Positions 1 through 8,915 are shown, counted from the first letter of the stretch. The stretch: DNA of 54,590 bases from Propionibacteriaceae bacterium (GCA_031261455.1 JAISJP010000009.1:1-54590); one strand, 5' to 3'. Notes: generated from the letters alone by a model not told the origin. Program-made: numbers and translations.

Positions 1-27
1 GGTGTCCCATGAGAAAATGGAGGAAAG

Positions 28-1875
28 ATGGGCAAAGGAAAGGCACTAGTTGCCGCTTCGTCCCTCGTGATCGGCAGCCTCCTGCTCGCGGCTTGCGCCC
101 CGGCAGAGAATACCGATCCCAGTGCGTCCACTACAGCTCCCGCCGGCAACGAGCCGACTTCGGTAACTGTTATGTGGAACCAGCCGCTGTATGCGTTGAA
201 TCAGCAAACTGAAGACGCAAACGCGGTTGCTAACGCCAACATCGTCTACCTGATCGGCGACACGTTCGCTGCTTATGATGGTGAATTGAACATCGTCGCA
301 TACCCCGACTATGGCACCTATGAATTGCTCTCCGAAGAGCCGCTGACCGTCAAGTTCACCCTGAGTGACAAGGCCGTTTGGTCTGATGGCGTTCCGGTTA
401 ATGCTGCTGACACGCTACTGGCTTGGGCTTCGCAGTCCGGCAAGTTCAACACGATCACCGGCACCGAAGCTAAGGACAAGGACGGCGCCTTCGTGCAGCA
501 GACTGGCGAGAATGTTTACTTCTCGGCTGCGGGCACCACTGGCTTCGAACTGGTCGATTCGTTTGAGGTTAGCGATGACCTGAAGAGCGTCACGTTCGTC
601 TACGGCGTGCAGTACCCCGACTGGGAGCAGATTGTCCCCGACTTCGGTCGTGGCCTGCCGGCTCACATCGTGTACAAGCGCGCCACCGGTGGCGCCACCG
701 CTGGCATCGACGAGGCCAAGGCTCTTGTCAAGGCTTTTGAAGACAAGGACAACGCCACGATCGCCAAGATCGCCAACGTCTGGAACTTTGACTGGGCGAC
801 CGTCACGTCGATGCCGACCGATCCCGATCTGCTCGTCGCCAACGGTCCTTACCAGTTGTCCGCTTACGAGAAGGGTCAGTACCTGACGCTGAAGGCTCGC
901 CCTGAGTACCAGGGTTCGCACAAGGCTCCGTTTGACCTGTTCACCTTCCGTTACACCGAGGATCCCATGGCTGCTGTCCAGGCCCTCCAGAACGGTGAGG
1001 TTTCCTACATCAACCCGCAGGCTACCGCTGACGTTCTCGCTGCTCTCCAGGCCCTTGGGTCTGCTGTTGGCATCAACAATGGCCTCGGCGGCACCTACGA
1101 GCACATCGATCTGACCTTCGACAACGCTGGCCCGTTCGATCCTGCTACCTACGGTGGCGACGCTGACAAGGCTAAGGCCGCTCGCGAAGCGTTCTTGCTG
1201 ACCATCCCGCGTCAGGACATCATCGACAAGATCATCAAGCCGCTGAACCCCAACGCTGAAATCCGTCAGGCTTTCTCCGTTGTTCCGGGCGCTCCGTGGT
1301 ACGACGATGTTGTTGCTGCCAACGGTCAGGTTGAGAAGTACCCGTCTGTTGTCGACATTGATGCTGCCAAGGCCAAGTTGGCCGAGGCTGGCGTGACCAC
1401 TCTTGATGTGCGCTTCATGTATGGCAAGTCCAACGTGCGTCGCCAGCAGGAGTATCAGCTCATCAAGGAGTCCGCCGCTCTTGCCGGTATCAACGTCATT
1501 GACGCTGGTTCTGACGACTGGGGCAACAAGCTTGGTGACCGTACCTACGACGCGTCCCTGTTCGGTTGGCAGACCACCAGCCTCGCAGTGACCGAGCCGA
1601 AGGCCAACTTCTTCTCGACTGGTGGCAACAACTTCGGTGGCTTCGGCAATGCTGAGGTTGATGCCCTGTACACCGAGCTCGACAGCACCATTGACGAGGC
1701 TCGTCAGTTGGAGATCGTTATCGGGGTTGAGAAGTTGCTGGTTTCCGAGGCATTCGGCACCACCATCTTCCAGTTCCCGGAGATCAGCGCTTACTCTTCC
1801 GACCTGAAGAACGCGTCGACCATCTCCATGATGCCGACCATCTTCTGGAACTTCTGGGAGTGGGAGCTGGCGTAA
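28..1875 (+). CDS. ABC transporter substrate-binding lipoprotein, family 5 (peptide/nickel type)
   Basis: A 615-residue extracytoplasmic binding protein for a peptide-type ABC importer. Seen: a lipoprotein signal with a short KGK basic start, a hydrophobic stretch and lipobox LAAC, with the lipidated Cys at residue 23, followed by a Ser/Thr/Ala/Pro-rich linker. The body has the family 5 pattern of a long two-lobed protein, including the central segment with a charged 'R..F....R..I' helix around residues 385-405 (AREAFLLTIPRQDII). The ATG at 28 has a clear GGAGG at 19-23. It is followed by two permeases and a double ATPase in the same direction, so it is very likely their receptor. It is longer than typical DppA/OppA (about 530-550 residues). 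Ligand unknown; oligopeptides are the default guess. A hairpin after the stop could make its mRNA more abundant than that of the transporter genes. Confidence 0.9.
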   Translation: MGKGKALVAASSLVIGSLLLAACAPAENTDPSASTTAPAGNEPTSVTVMWNQPLYALNQQTEDANAVANANIVYLIGDTFAAYDGELNIVAYPDYGTYELLSEEPLTVKFTLSDKAVWSDGVPVNAADTLLAWASQSGKFNTITGTEAKDKDGAFVQQTGENVYFSAAGTTGFELVDSFEVSDDLKSVTFVYGVQYPDWEQIVPDFGRGLPAHIVYKRATGGATAGIDEAKALVKAFEDKDNATIAKIANVWNFDWATVTSMPTDPDLLVANGPYQLSAYEKGQYLTLKARPEYQGSHKAPFDLFTFRYTEDPMAAVQALQNGEVSYINPQATADVLAALQALGSAVGINNGLGGTYEHIDLTFDNAGPFDPATYGGDADKAKAAREAFLLTIPRQDIIDKIIKPLNPNAEIRQAFSVVPGAPWYDDVVAANGQVEKYPSVVDIDAAKAKLAEAGVTTLDVRFMYGKSNVRRQQEYQLIKESAALAGINVIDAGSDDWGNKLGDRTYDASLFGWQTTSLAVTEPKANFFSTGGNNFGGFGNAEVDALYTELDSTIDEARQLEIVIGVEKLLVSEAFGTTIFQFPEISAYSSDLKNASTISMMPTIFWNFWEWELA

Positions 1876-1971
1876 CAACCACCCAAGCAAGGCAAACGCG
1901 TTATGCAGGTTGTTATTCGTTGGGCATCGTCCCACATAGCGTGTAACACTTGCGAAACGCATAGCTGATTG

Positions 1972-2009
1972 ACTGGCCGGTGGCGTCTTAACTGGCGCCA
2001 CCGGCCAGT
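1972..2009 (+). terminator. Strong hairpin between binding-protein gene and permease genes
   Basis: Perfect 14-bp inverted repeat: arm ACTGGCCGGTGGCG at 1972-1985 pairs with 1996-2009 around a 10-base loop. It is followed by TTCGTTTGTG, only a weak T run. It sits about 100 bases after the stop of the lipoprotein gene and 85 bases before the next gene. It may be a partial terminator or an mRNA-stabilising stem that lets the binding protein be made in excess over the membrane components, as is common in ABC operons. Confidence 0.6.
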
Positions 2010-2053
2010 TCGTTTGTGCGCTGAGCGAAACGGTGGTTCGCATTGCGGTGCAA

Positions 2054-2085
2054 TAGACTATAGGAACGAGATCAGAGGAAGAAGG
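2054..2085 (+). promoter_or_regulatory. Possible internal promoter and ribosome site of the permease genes
   Basis: A -10-like TAGACT at 2054-2059 is followed by the purine-rich GAGGAAGAAGG at 2075-2085, which places a ribosome site 8 bases before the GTG at 2094. No good -35 element is visible, so the promoter part is tentative while the ribosome site is convincing. If real, it restarts transcription after the hairpin at 1972-2009. Confidence 0.3.
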
Positions 2086-2093
2086 CTTGTAAG

Positions 2094-3620
2094 GTGGTCC
2101 GGTATATCATCCGCAGGGTGTTGCTGGCTGTGGGCACGTTGCTCGTGCTGTCGGTCATTGCACACTTGATGATTGACACGGCAGTCGATCCGCTAGAAGA
2201 TTTGCGGTTGTCAACAAACCCCAACAAGGAGTTGTTGATAGCGAACCGCACGGCGATGCTTGAACTCGACAAACCGTGGATCATTCGGTATTGGCATTGG
2301 CTCTCGGGCTTCGTTACCGGCGACTGGGGTGAGGCTTGGGTTAGCCATGAGCCTGTCACGTCGCTGCTCGGCAACGCGATCTCCGTGTCTTTCTCGCTGG
2401 TTATTGTGGCAACGGCGCTGGCCTTGGTGCTCGGTTGCACCATCGGTATCGTTAGCGCACTGCGTCAGTACACAGGTTTCGACTACTCGATCACCTTTGT
2501 GTCCTTCGTGCTTTATTCGCTACCCGTCTTCTGGGTGGCCGTGCTTCTCAAACAGTTCATGGCTATCGGTCTGAACGACTTTTTGGGCAACCCGTCCGTA
2601 AACTGGACGGTAGTTATCGCGGTATCTGTGGTGTTTGGCCTGTTTTGGATGGGCGCAATCGGCGGCAGCACTAAGCGCAAAGGCATCGTCTTCGGCACTG
2701 CGGCTGTGGTGACGGGCGGAACGCTCGCGGGCATCATCGGTTCGGGCTGGTTGGATGCTCCGCGACTTTCAATCATTGGGGTTGCGGTTATCGGACTCGC
2801 CGGGGCGTTTGCGGTAACGCTGCTCACCGCTGGAACCGGGAATCGCTTGGCGCTGTTCTCTTCCCTGACAACCTGGGGCATCGGCGTTGCGCTTTACTAC
2901 CCACTGATGTCTTACTTCAACGCTTACGCCATGAGCTGGAGCATGTCGATTTTGCTGCTGCTCTCCGCCATCGGCGTGGCGTGCCTAGTTGGATTCCTGT
3001 TTGGCGGCCCAGACCGGGCGGTTTCGATGCGTGGCGCGTCGTTTGTCGCGGCGATCATGGGCATCCTCACCTGGGTTGACCGCCTGTTGCAGTCCTACCC
3101 TGCGTACTACAACAACAACTTGGTGCACAAACGTCCCATCGGCACCATCGGGGCCATGACCCCAAACCTGCAATCGGACTACTGGATAATGACCATTGAC
3201 CGGTTTACCCACATCTTGCTTCCTACCATCGCGCTCGTGCTCATCTCGTTCGCGTCGTACACCCGCTATCAGCGTGGCGCGATGCTTGAAGTGATGAATC
3301 AGGACTACATTCGCACGGCGCGTGCCAAAGGGCTGCCCGAGCGAGTGGTCATCATGCGTCACGCACTGCGCAACGCTCTGATGCCGCTGGCCGCCGTCAT
3401 CCCCATCGACCTGACAAGCTTGGTTGGTGGTGCTGTGATGACGGAGACGATCTTCGGCTGGTCAGGCATGGGTAGGTTGTTCATAACAAGCCTGCGACAA
3501 CATGAGATAGACCCGCTGATGTCCTACATCATCATTGTGGGGGCCTTTGCCATCATCATGGCGCTGCTGGCTGACTTCCTGTACGCTCTTCTCGACCCAC
3601 GGATCCGGGTGAACGCATGA
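2094..3620 (+). CDS. ABC transporter permease, DppB/OppB type, with large membrane insertion
   Basis: A 508-residue inner-membrane permease of the dipeptide/oligopeptide/nickel importer class. The N-terminus (YIIRRVLLAVGTLLVLSV) is the usual first segment. The C-terminal third carries the coupling (EAA) region around residues 400-425 (DYIRTARAKGLPERVVIMRH) and the usual ending LDPRIRVNA. DppB/OppB proteins are normally about 310-340 residues; the excess is a block from about residue 165 to 332 with roughly five or six extra hydrophobic stretches, placed in the loop between the third transmembrane segment and the segment before the EAA loop. The start is GTG at 2094 behind GAGGAAGAAGG. The stop overlaps the next gene (ATGA), so the two permeases are translationally coupled and probably form a heterodimer. 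Confidence 0.88.
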   Translation: MVRYIIRRVLLAVGTLLVLSVIAHLMIDTAVDPLEDLRLSTNPNKELLIANRTAMLELDKPWIIRYWHWLSGFVTGDWGEAWVSHEPVTSLLGNAISVSFSLVIVATALALVLGCTIGIVSALRQYTGFDYSITFVSFVLYSLPVFWVAVLLKQFMAIGLNDFLGNPSVNWTVVIAVSVVFGLFWMGAIGGSTKRKGIVFGTAAVVTGGTLAGIIGSGWLDAPRLSIIGVAVIGLAGAFAVTLLTAGTGNRLALFSSLTTWGIGVALYYPLMSYFNAYAMSWSMSILLLLSAIGVACLVGFLFGGPDRAVSMRGASFVAAIMGILTWVDRLLQSYPAYYNNNLVHKRPIGTIGAMTPNLQSDYWIMTIDRFTHILLPTIALVLISFASYTRYQRGAMLEVMNQDYIRTARAKGLPERVVIMRHALRNALMPLAAVIPIDLTSLVGGAVMTETIFGWSGMGRLFITSLRQHEIDPLMSYIIIVGAFAIIMALLADFLYALLDPRIRVNA

Positions 3621-4939
3621 ACACTGATGACCCACTTGAGGATTTCCCGGACGGCATCCGCGCCGACTCCATGATTGACGCGGACAACGCAAATGATGGC
3701 TTGGTGGAAAGCACCGACCCAGACGACGCTCAAGGCCGTGGCGACAACGCCATCGCGGTCAAAGAGGTCGAGGGCCTGAGCCAAGGCCAGATCGTGTGGC
3801 GTCGTTTCGTCCGCCACAAGGGCGCGATGATTGGCATGTCTGTAGTGCTGCTGATCGCCATCTTTGCCTTCTCGGCCATGGGATTTGGCCCGGTTGAGGG
3901 CTGGTGGCAGTACCAAGATCCGTTGCGCACCCACTCGATGCTCAATAATGGGCACCCCACGCTAACCATGCCGGTTTGGCTTGGTGGCGAGGGCTTTGCC
4001 CTTGGTGACCATCCGTTTGGTCAAGACAACATCGGCACGGACTACTTCGCCGCGGTTATGGCGGGCATCAAGACGTCCCTTGTAGTGATGGTGGTGTTGG
4101 GCATTACGGTGCTCATCGTTGGCGTGGCTATCGGCGCGCTGGCTGGCTACTACCGCAACAAGGTCGACCTCTGGCTGATGCGCCTCACCGACTTGATCAT
4201 CGTGCTGCCCACCATCGTCATTGGCGCTGTGCTGGGCCGACTGCTGGCCGTAGCCCCCGACAAGTTCGGTTGGACGTACGAGACCACACAGGCGATCTAC
4301 CGCAACATGCCGGTGCTGCTGGCAATCGTGCTCGGCTTGATCCTGTGGCCCTCCATGGCGCGTTTGGTGCGGGGCGATTTCATGACGCTGCGCACACGCG
4401 AGTTCGTTGATTCGGCGCGTGTGGCGGGGGCTTCGGACTGGCGCATCATCACCAAGCACATCCTGCCCAACGCGATGGGCGTGATCATCGTCAACTTGAG
4501 TCTCATCATGAGCCAGTCGGTGGTGCTGGAGACGGCGTTGAGCTTCCTCGGGTTTGGTATCACGGCTCCAAACATCTCGCTTGGACGTTTGATCTCTGAC
4601 AACCAAGGAGCGTTCCAGACGCGACCATGGCTGTTCTGGTGGCCAGGCCTGTTTATCATCTTGATCGCGCTGTGCGTCAACTTCATCGGTGACGGATTGC
4701 GTGACGCGTTTGACCCGCGCGGTAAGAGGTTGCCCAGCAAGAAAGAGATGCTGAAAGCCAGCATCAAGTCTTCCCCCACCAACACCGAGTTGGACGAGGC
4801 CGTTGCTGAACTGATTGAGGACGAGACAGACGCTCCGGCCGGTACGCCCGCCGAGACCACCGTCCCAGGGCCACAAAACGCGACTACCGCTAACGACGCG
4901 CGCGACAACACTCAGGAAGGGGTGGAAGACAATGGCTAA
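3617..4939 (+). CDS. ABC transporter permease, DppC/OppC type
   Basis: A 440-residue partner permease. The family core spans about residues 55-375: N-terminal membrane anchor (MIGMSVVLLIAIFAF), a soluble loop containing FGQDNIGTDYFA, then the transport domain with the EAA motif REFVDSARVAGASDWRIITK and the closing FIGDGLRDAFDPR. Both ends are extended. An acidic, Asp-rich segment of about 50 residues precedes the first membrane helix, and about 65 residues rich in Thr, Glu, Asp and Pro follow the core; both should be cytoplasmic. The ATG overlaps the previous stop in ATGA, and the 3' end overlaps the ATPase gene by 8 bases. Together with the preceding gene it forms the membrane channel. Confidence 0.9.
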   Translation: MNTDDPLEDFPDGIRADSMIDADNANDGLVESTDPDDAQGRGDNAIAVKEVEGLSQGQIVWRRFVRHKGAMIGMSVVLLIAIFAFSAMGFGPVEGWWQYQDPLRTHSMLNNGHPTLTMPVWLGGEGFALGDHPFGQDNIGTDYFAAVMAGIKTSLVVMVVLGITVLIVGVAIGALAGYYRNKVDLWLMRLTDLIIVLPTIVIGAVLGRLLAVAPDKFGWTYETTQAIYRNMPVLLAIVLGLILWPSMARLVRGDFMTLRTREFVDSARVAGASDWRIITKHILPNAMGVIIVNLSLIMSQSVVLETALSFLGFGITAPNISLGRLISDNQGAFQTRPWLFWWPGLFIILIALCVNFIGDGLRDAFDPRGKRLPSKKEMLKASIKSSPTNTELDEAVAELIEDETDAPAGTPAETTVPGPQNATTANDARDNTQEGVEDNG

Positions 4940-6770
4940 TCCTCTCCAGAGAATCGCAGGCATGTTCAAGGAGCCCACCGGCGAGCAGATTGTGAACGCC
5001 GATGGCACCTTGGGCCCGGTGCGCCTTTCGCGTCGTCTTGGTGGCGACATTCAGCGTGGCGACACGGTGCTGGAGGTTCGCGACCTTGGCGTCAACTTCT
5101 GGGTGAACGGCGAGTGGTTTGCCGCTGCCGAACACCTTGACTACGAACTCAAGGCGGGCGAGGTTCTCGCCATCGTGGGTGAGTCTGGGTCCGGCAAGAC
5201 TCAGTCGTCCATGAGCCTTGTGGGCCTGTTGCCTCCCAACGGTCGTGCCACTGGTTCGGCAAAGCTGAAGGGCACCGAACTCATCGATCTCGATCCGGGG
5301 CAGATGCGCGAGATTCGTGGTAACGAGATCGCTGTCATCTTCCAAGAGCCGATGACAGCGCTGAACCCGGTGTACACCGTCGGTTTCCAAGTTGCCGAGA
5401 CGCTGCGCGCGCACTTCATCATGGCGCCGCAGGAGGCCAAGGCTAGGGCACTTGAGCTGATGCGCCTAGTGGAGATCCCCGACCCGGAGGGCTCCTACGA
5501 CAAGTATCAGCACCAGTTGTCCGGCGGCCAACGGCAGCGCATAATGATCGCTCAGGCGTTGGCCTGCGATCCGAAGCTGCTGATTGCCGACGAGCCCACC
5601 ACTGCGCTAGACGTGACGGTTCAGGCGGAGATCCTGAAGCTGATGCGTGACCTGCGTGAGCGCGTCGATGCCGCCATCATCCTGATCACTCACGACATGG
5701 GCGTGGTTGCGGATATGGCTGACCGCATCATCGTCATGAAGGACGGTAAGGTTGTCGAGCATGGCACTGCCGAGCAGATCTTCTACGCTCCGCAGCATCC
5801 GTACACCAAGGCGCTGCTGAAAGCCGTGCCCCACTTGGGCACCAGCAATCTGGCCACGCCCCCTGCCTACACCGAGTCCATCGTTGAACAAGACGGGCAT
5901 CCGGTGGCGTTGGCACCGGGCGATCCCGGCGTGGAGCCGGTGTTGCTCATGGAGGACGTAGCGATTGAGTACCCCGCGATGGGTCGTCGCCCCGCATTCC
6001 GCGCGGCACACCACATCAACCTGCGTATTGATCCGGGCCGCGTCGTTGGCTTGGTGGGCGAGTCTGGCTCCGGCAAGACCACGGTTGGTCGCGCTATCGT
6101 GGGGTTGTTGCCCATTGTTGAGGGCACCCTCAGCGTCGCCGGCAAGGACATCACCCACGCGCGCAACAAGGACCTCAAGTCTTGGCGTCGTGATGTGGGC
6201 ATCGTGTTCCAAGACCCGGGCTCTTCGCTGAATCCGCGCTTGCCAGTGGGTGAGTCCATCGGTGAGCCGTTGTTCCTACACGAGGGCCTGCGTGGCAAAG
6301 ACCTGTCAGACCGGGTTGAAGACCTGCTGGAGACCGTCGAGATGCCGCGCAGTACGCGCAACAGGTATCCGCACGAGCTATCCGGCGGTCAGCGACAGCG
6401 CATCGGTATCGCGCGGGCGCTCGCCCTGCGTCCGAAGCTGTTGGTGGCCGACGAGCCGACATCCGCTCTCGACGTGTCGATTCAGGCGCGCGTGTTGCAG
6501 TTGTTCCTCGACTTGCAGGCGCGCTACAACTTCGCGTGCTTGTTCATTAGTCATGACCTCGCTGTGGTGGAGTCGCTGTCGAGTCAGATCGCGGTGATGA
6601 GCCAAGGGCGCTTGGTTGAGGTGGGGCCAACCCCGGTGATCGTCTCGAATCCGAAGCACTCATACACGCAGCGCTTGCTCGCTGCCGTGCCGGTTCCTGA
6701 CCCCAAGGAGCAAGAGATCCGACGGCTGCGTCGTGACGCCATCTTGGCTGAACAGCACGTAGTGTCATAA
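4932..6770 (+). CDS. ABC transporter ATP-binding protein with two fused ATPase domains (DppD-DppF type)
   Basis: A 612-residue cytoplasmic motor protein carrying both nucleotide-binding domains in one chain. Domain 1: Walker A GESGSGKT at about 83-90, signature LSGGQRQR, Walker B LLIADEPTTALD. Domain 2: Walker A GESGSGKT near 376-383, signature LSGGQRQRIGIAR, Walker B LLVADEPTSALD. Each domain ends with the oligopeptide-transporter tail (HPYTKALL and HSYTQRLL), so the substrate class agrees with the neighbours. The ATG at 4932 is chosen over an upstream in-frame ATG at 4815 because it lies just after AGGAAGGGG at 4914-4922 and the region before it has no family match. It overlaps the permease gene by 8 bases. 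Last gene of the transporter operon. Confidence 0.93.
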   Translation: MANPLQRIAGMFKEPTGEQIVNADGTLGPVRLSRRLGGDIQRGDTVLEVRDLGVNFWVNGEWFAAAEHLDYELKAGEVLAIVGESGSGKTQSSMSLVGLLPPNGRATGSAKLKGTELIDLDPGQMREIRGNEIAVIFQEPMTALNPVYTVGFQVAETLRAHFIMAPQEAKARALELMRLVEIPDPEGSYDKYQHQLSGGQRQRIMIAQALACDPKLLIADEPTTALDVTVQAEILKLMRDLRERVDAAIILITHDMGVVADMADRIIVMKDGKVVEHGTAEQIFYAPQHPYTKALLKAVPHLGTSNLATPPAYTESIVEQDGHPVALAPGDPGVEPVLLMEDVAIEYPAMGRRPAFRAAHHINLRIDPGRVVGLVGESGSGKTTVGRAIVGLLPIVEGTLSVAGKDITHARNKDLKSWRRDVGIVFQDPGSSLNPRLPVGESIGEPLFLHEGLRGKDLSDRVEDLLETVEMPRSTRNRYPHELSGGQRQRIGIARALALRPKLLVADEPTSALDVSIQARVLQLFLDLQARYNFACLFISHDLAVVESLSSQIAVMSQGRLVEVGPTPVIVSNPKHSYTQRLLAAVPVPDPKEQEIRRLRRDAILAEQHVVS

Positions 6771-6788
6771 ACGGGCGTTTTGCCGCTG

Positions 6789-6871
6789 CGACAACGCAAT
6801 CTGATACAAAGAGGCCGGTTCCAGAGAACCCCCAAGGGGTTTTATCTGGAACCGGTCTCTTTGCGTTGTCG
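6789..6871. terminator. Large compound hairpin terminating two convergent units
   Basis: The inner stem is 19 bp (6807-6825 with 6845-6863) with one G-T pair, and its loop holds a further small stem AACCCC/GGGGTT. An outer arm CGACAACGC at 6789-6797 matches GCGTTGTCG at 6863-6871, with an 8-9 base bulge on the left and a one-base overlap with the inner stem. The structure fills the gap between the ABC operon (plus) and the SPFH gene (minus), so it probably ends transcription from both sides. Short T/A runs flank the stem (AAAG and CTTT). Confidence 0.8.
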
Positions 6872-6880
6872 TAGGGCCTG

Positions 6881-7981
6881 CTAGATGGGCTTGTTGCGCA
6901 GCGCCTGCGCCTCTTTGACGGCCTGCTCGACGGTGCTCTTGGTGAGTTCCTCATCGCGCTGGTGTTGCTTGTCGATCTCGGCAAACACGTCCACCTTTTC
7001 AGGCGCGGTGAACTCGCCAGCGTCCGGGTCCACGTACGCGCCGCCGGGGGTGGGGCCGCCAAGGGCCGCGCCCGTCATCGAGCCCAAGCCCTTGAGGGCG
7101 TCGTTCAGCTCGGAGGGGATGATCCACATCTTGTTAGAGTCGCCCTTGGCGAGCATCGGCAGCATGCGCATGTACTGGTAAGAGAGCAGCGCCTGATTTG
7201 GCTTGCCGGCGTGAATTGCGCCGAACACCGTGGTGATGGCCTGGGCATCGCCCTCGGCGCGCAGCATCGCGGCCTGACGGTCTGCCTGAGCGCGAAGCAC
7301 GGCAGACTCGCGGTCGCCCTGGGCCCGCAGAATGGCGGACTCGCGGTCACCGGATGCGCTGAGGATCTGCGACTGACGCTGACCTTCTGCGATCAGGATG
7401 GCGGCGCGCTTGTCACGTTCGGCGCGAGCGCCCTTCTCCATGGCGTCGCGGATGGTGGCGGGCGGCTCAATGGAGCGCAACTCCACACGGTTCACCTTGA
7501 TGCCCCACTTGCCCGTGGCCTCATCAAGGACGGTGCGTAGCTTCTGGTTGATGTCCTCACGGCTGGTGAGAGTGCGCTCCAAGTCGAGGCCGCCGATGAT
7601 GTTACGCAGTGTGGTCATGGTCAACTGTTCGATGGCCTGAATGTAGTTCTGCGCCTCATAAGCGGCACGCACCGGATCAACAACCTGATAGTAGATGACC
7701 GAGTCGATGCTCACCATCAGGTTGTCTTCAGTGATAACCCCCTGCGGCGGGAAGGGCACCACGGCCTCCCGCATGTCGAGGGTGTAGCGGATGGTATCGA
7801 TGAAAGGCACCAACAGGTGCGGTCCCGGATTCAAGCTCTTGTTGAACTTGCCGAGTCGCTCGACGATGGCCACTTGCTGTTGTCGGATGACTCGCACGGA
7901 CTTGACGATCACATAGATAATCAATGCGGCTATGGCTACCGCGAATATTAGCGCGAGGCTGGTTTCTGGTGTGTCCGGCAT
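6881..7981 (-). CDS. SPFH-domain (stomatin/paraslipin, QmcA-like) membrane protein
   Basis: A 366-residue membrane-scaffold protein. Seen: one N-terminal transmembrane helix (about residues 9-30), then the SPFH domain beginning VAIVERLGKFNKSLNPGPHL and including DMREAVVPFPPQGVITEDN. A charged helix follows in which 11-residue units of the type GDRESAILRAQ repeat about four times near residues 215-255, and the C-terminus is acidic. Such proteins oligomerise in the inner membrane and organise lipid domains or regulate membrane proteases; the precise role here is not evident. The NfeD-like gene lies just upstream on the same strand, the classic partnership (QmcA-YbbK type). The ribosome site is weak (AGAAAGACC before the ATG). 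Confidence 0.9.
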   Translation of the reverse strand: MPDTPETSLALIFAVAIAALIIYVIVKSVRVIRQQQVAIVERLGKFNKSLNPGPHLLVPFIDTIRYTLDMREAVVPFPPQGVITEDNLMVSIDSVIYYQVVDPVRAAYEAQNYIQAIEQLTMTTLRNIIGGLDLERTLTSREDINQKLRTVLDEATGKWGIKVNRVELRSIEPPATIRDAMEKGARAERDKRAAILIAEGQRQSQILSASGDRESAILRAQGDRESAVLRAQADRQAAMLRAEGDAQAITTVFGAIHAGKPNQALLSYQYMRMLPMLAKGDSNKMWIIPSELNDALKGLGSMTGAALGGPTPGGAYVDPDAGEFTAPEKVDVFAEIDKQHQRDEELTKSTVEQAVKEAQALRNKPI

Positions 7982-8049
7982 ATTGTTACAGGTCTTTCTG
8001 TCTTGTTCTGCTTAGATGGTTGATGTTCATTTTGGTTTGTGTGCCCTCA

Positions 8050-8085
8050 GTGGGTGGACGTTCTTGTGGGCGGACGACCACCCAC
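8050..8085. repeat. Short hairpin and direct repeat between the NfeD-like and SPFH genes
   Basis: GTGGGTGG at 8050-8057 can pair with CCACCCAC at 8078-8085 around a 20-base loop. In addition GTGGGTGGACG (8050-8060) and GTGGGCGGACG (8066-8076) are direct repeats differing at one base. The element occupies the 139-base gap between the two minus-strand genes and could be an mRNA processing or partial termination site. Function unknown. Confidence 0.4.
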
Positions 8086-8120
8086 GCCATTGGTCACGTA
8101 GGCGTCAACCGCTTGGGGCT

Positions 8121-8660
8121 TCACATGCTCGGCGGAGCGGCCCAGTAGGAGCCTTCAGGTTGGGCGGGGCCGTCAGCACTCGGATACGTGGGGAAAGTCA
8201 AGGGGAACTGCCCGTTCAAGCGAGGAACATCAGACAGGGGAGTAACCAGCGCGACCGTCCCGTCGATGTCCGTCACGATCACAGTGGAACCGACAGCTAA
8301 CGGAACGCCGGTGACGCTGCGCGCCGTCCACACCTCACCGTTGATCTTAACGTGGTCTAGCTCGGCCTCTTGGGACTGTTCCAGCACGATGCCCTCGCTG
8401 CCCAGCATCCGCTCGACCGACGAGATGTAGCCAGGCAGGGCATTGACACGCTGCAGCAGCGCAGGCCGAACCAACCACAGTCCGGCACCGCCCGTTGCGG
8501 CCGCCACCAACACTTGCAACCAGATAACGCTGGGGAAGACCAGCGCGGCTACAAAGCCACCGAGTGCGCCCACCGCGATCATCAGCAAGGTGAAGTCCCC
8601 ACTGGACAGTTCAGCGATGGCTAGCGCCACCGCCAGGATGATCCAAATAACCCAGAACAT
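8121..8660 (-). CDS. NfeD-like membrane protein
   Basis: A 179-residue protein with two or three membrane segments at the N-terminus (FWVIWIILAVALAIAELSSG and the following Ala/Gly/Leu-rich stretches). A soluble beta-rich domain follows (about residues 85-145, GSEGIVLEQSQEAELDHVKI...GEVWTARS...GSTVIVTDIDG), the OB-fold pattern of short NfeD proteins. These partner with SPFH proteins, as the downstream gene suggests. The tail is rich in Pro and aromatic residues. The ATG at 8660 is preferred to a GTG at 8696 because the membrane helix begins directly after it and GGAG lies just upstream of it on the minus strand. Confidence 0.85.
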   Translation of the reverse strand: MFWVIWIILAVALAIAELSSGDFTLLMIAVGALGGFVAALVFPSVIWLQVLVAAATGGAGLWLVRPALLQRVNALPGYISSVERMLGSEGIVLEQSQEAELDHVKINGEVWTARSVTGVPLAVGSTVIVTDIDGTVALVTPLSDVPRLNGQFPLTFPTYPSADGPAQPEGSYWAAPPSM

Positions 8661-8760
8661 CAGTCTCCATCGCCCGTCCGAGGCACCAGCGCCCACGTTT
8701 GCCGTATAGCTTCAGTCTATCGTGACCAGCTACCCGTGGTGATGAGCATCTGTACTTATG

Positions 8761-8787
8761 TTGACGCTGCCGACGCCAGAGTATGAG
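8761..8787 (+). promoter_or_regulatory. Candidate promoter for the gatCAB operon
   Basis: TTGACG at 8761-8766 matches a -35 element well; TATGAG at 8782-8787 is a weak -10 with a 15-bp spacer. It lies about 130 bases before gatC in the only long gap upstream of the operon. Another -10-like TAGGAT occurs at 8860-8865. Neither is strong enough to be sure. Confidence 0.3.
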
Positions 8788-8915
8788 CCAGCGCCCCTGC
8801 GTAGCGGCGCACTCCGGCTGAGGATGGCAGTGCGAGCGAGGGGAGAGGCTTGAGTAGCGTAGGATGGAGCGTCACTAATAATAGACAAACTCTTCAAAGC
8901 GAAATGGGGCAACAG

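Noticed and set aside
415..2043. A 542-codon minus-strand frame across the binding-protein gene
   Set aside because: The plus strand has a lipobox, ribosome site and family features; the antisense product resembles no family and has no ribosome site of note.
3962..5050. A 362-codon minus-strand frame across the second permease and ATPase start
   Set aside because: It opposes two overlapping real genes and has a composition unlike a protein (many His, Gln and Arg).
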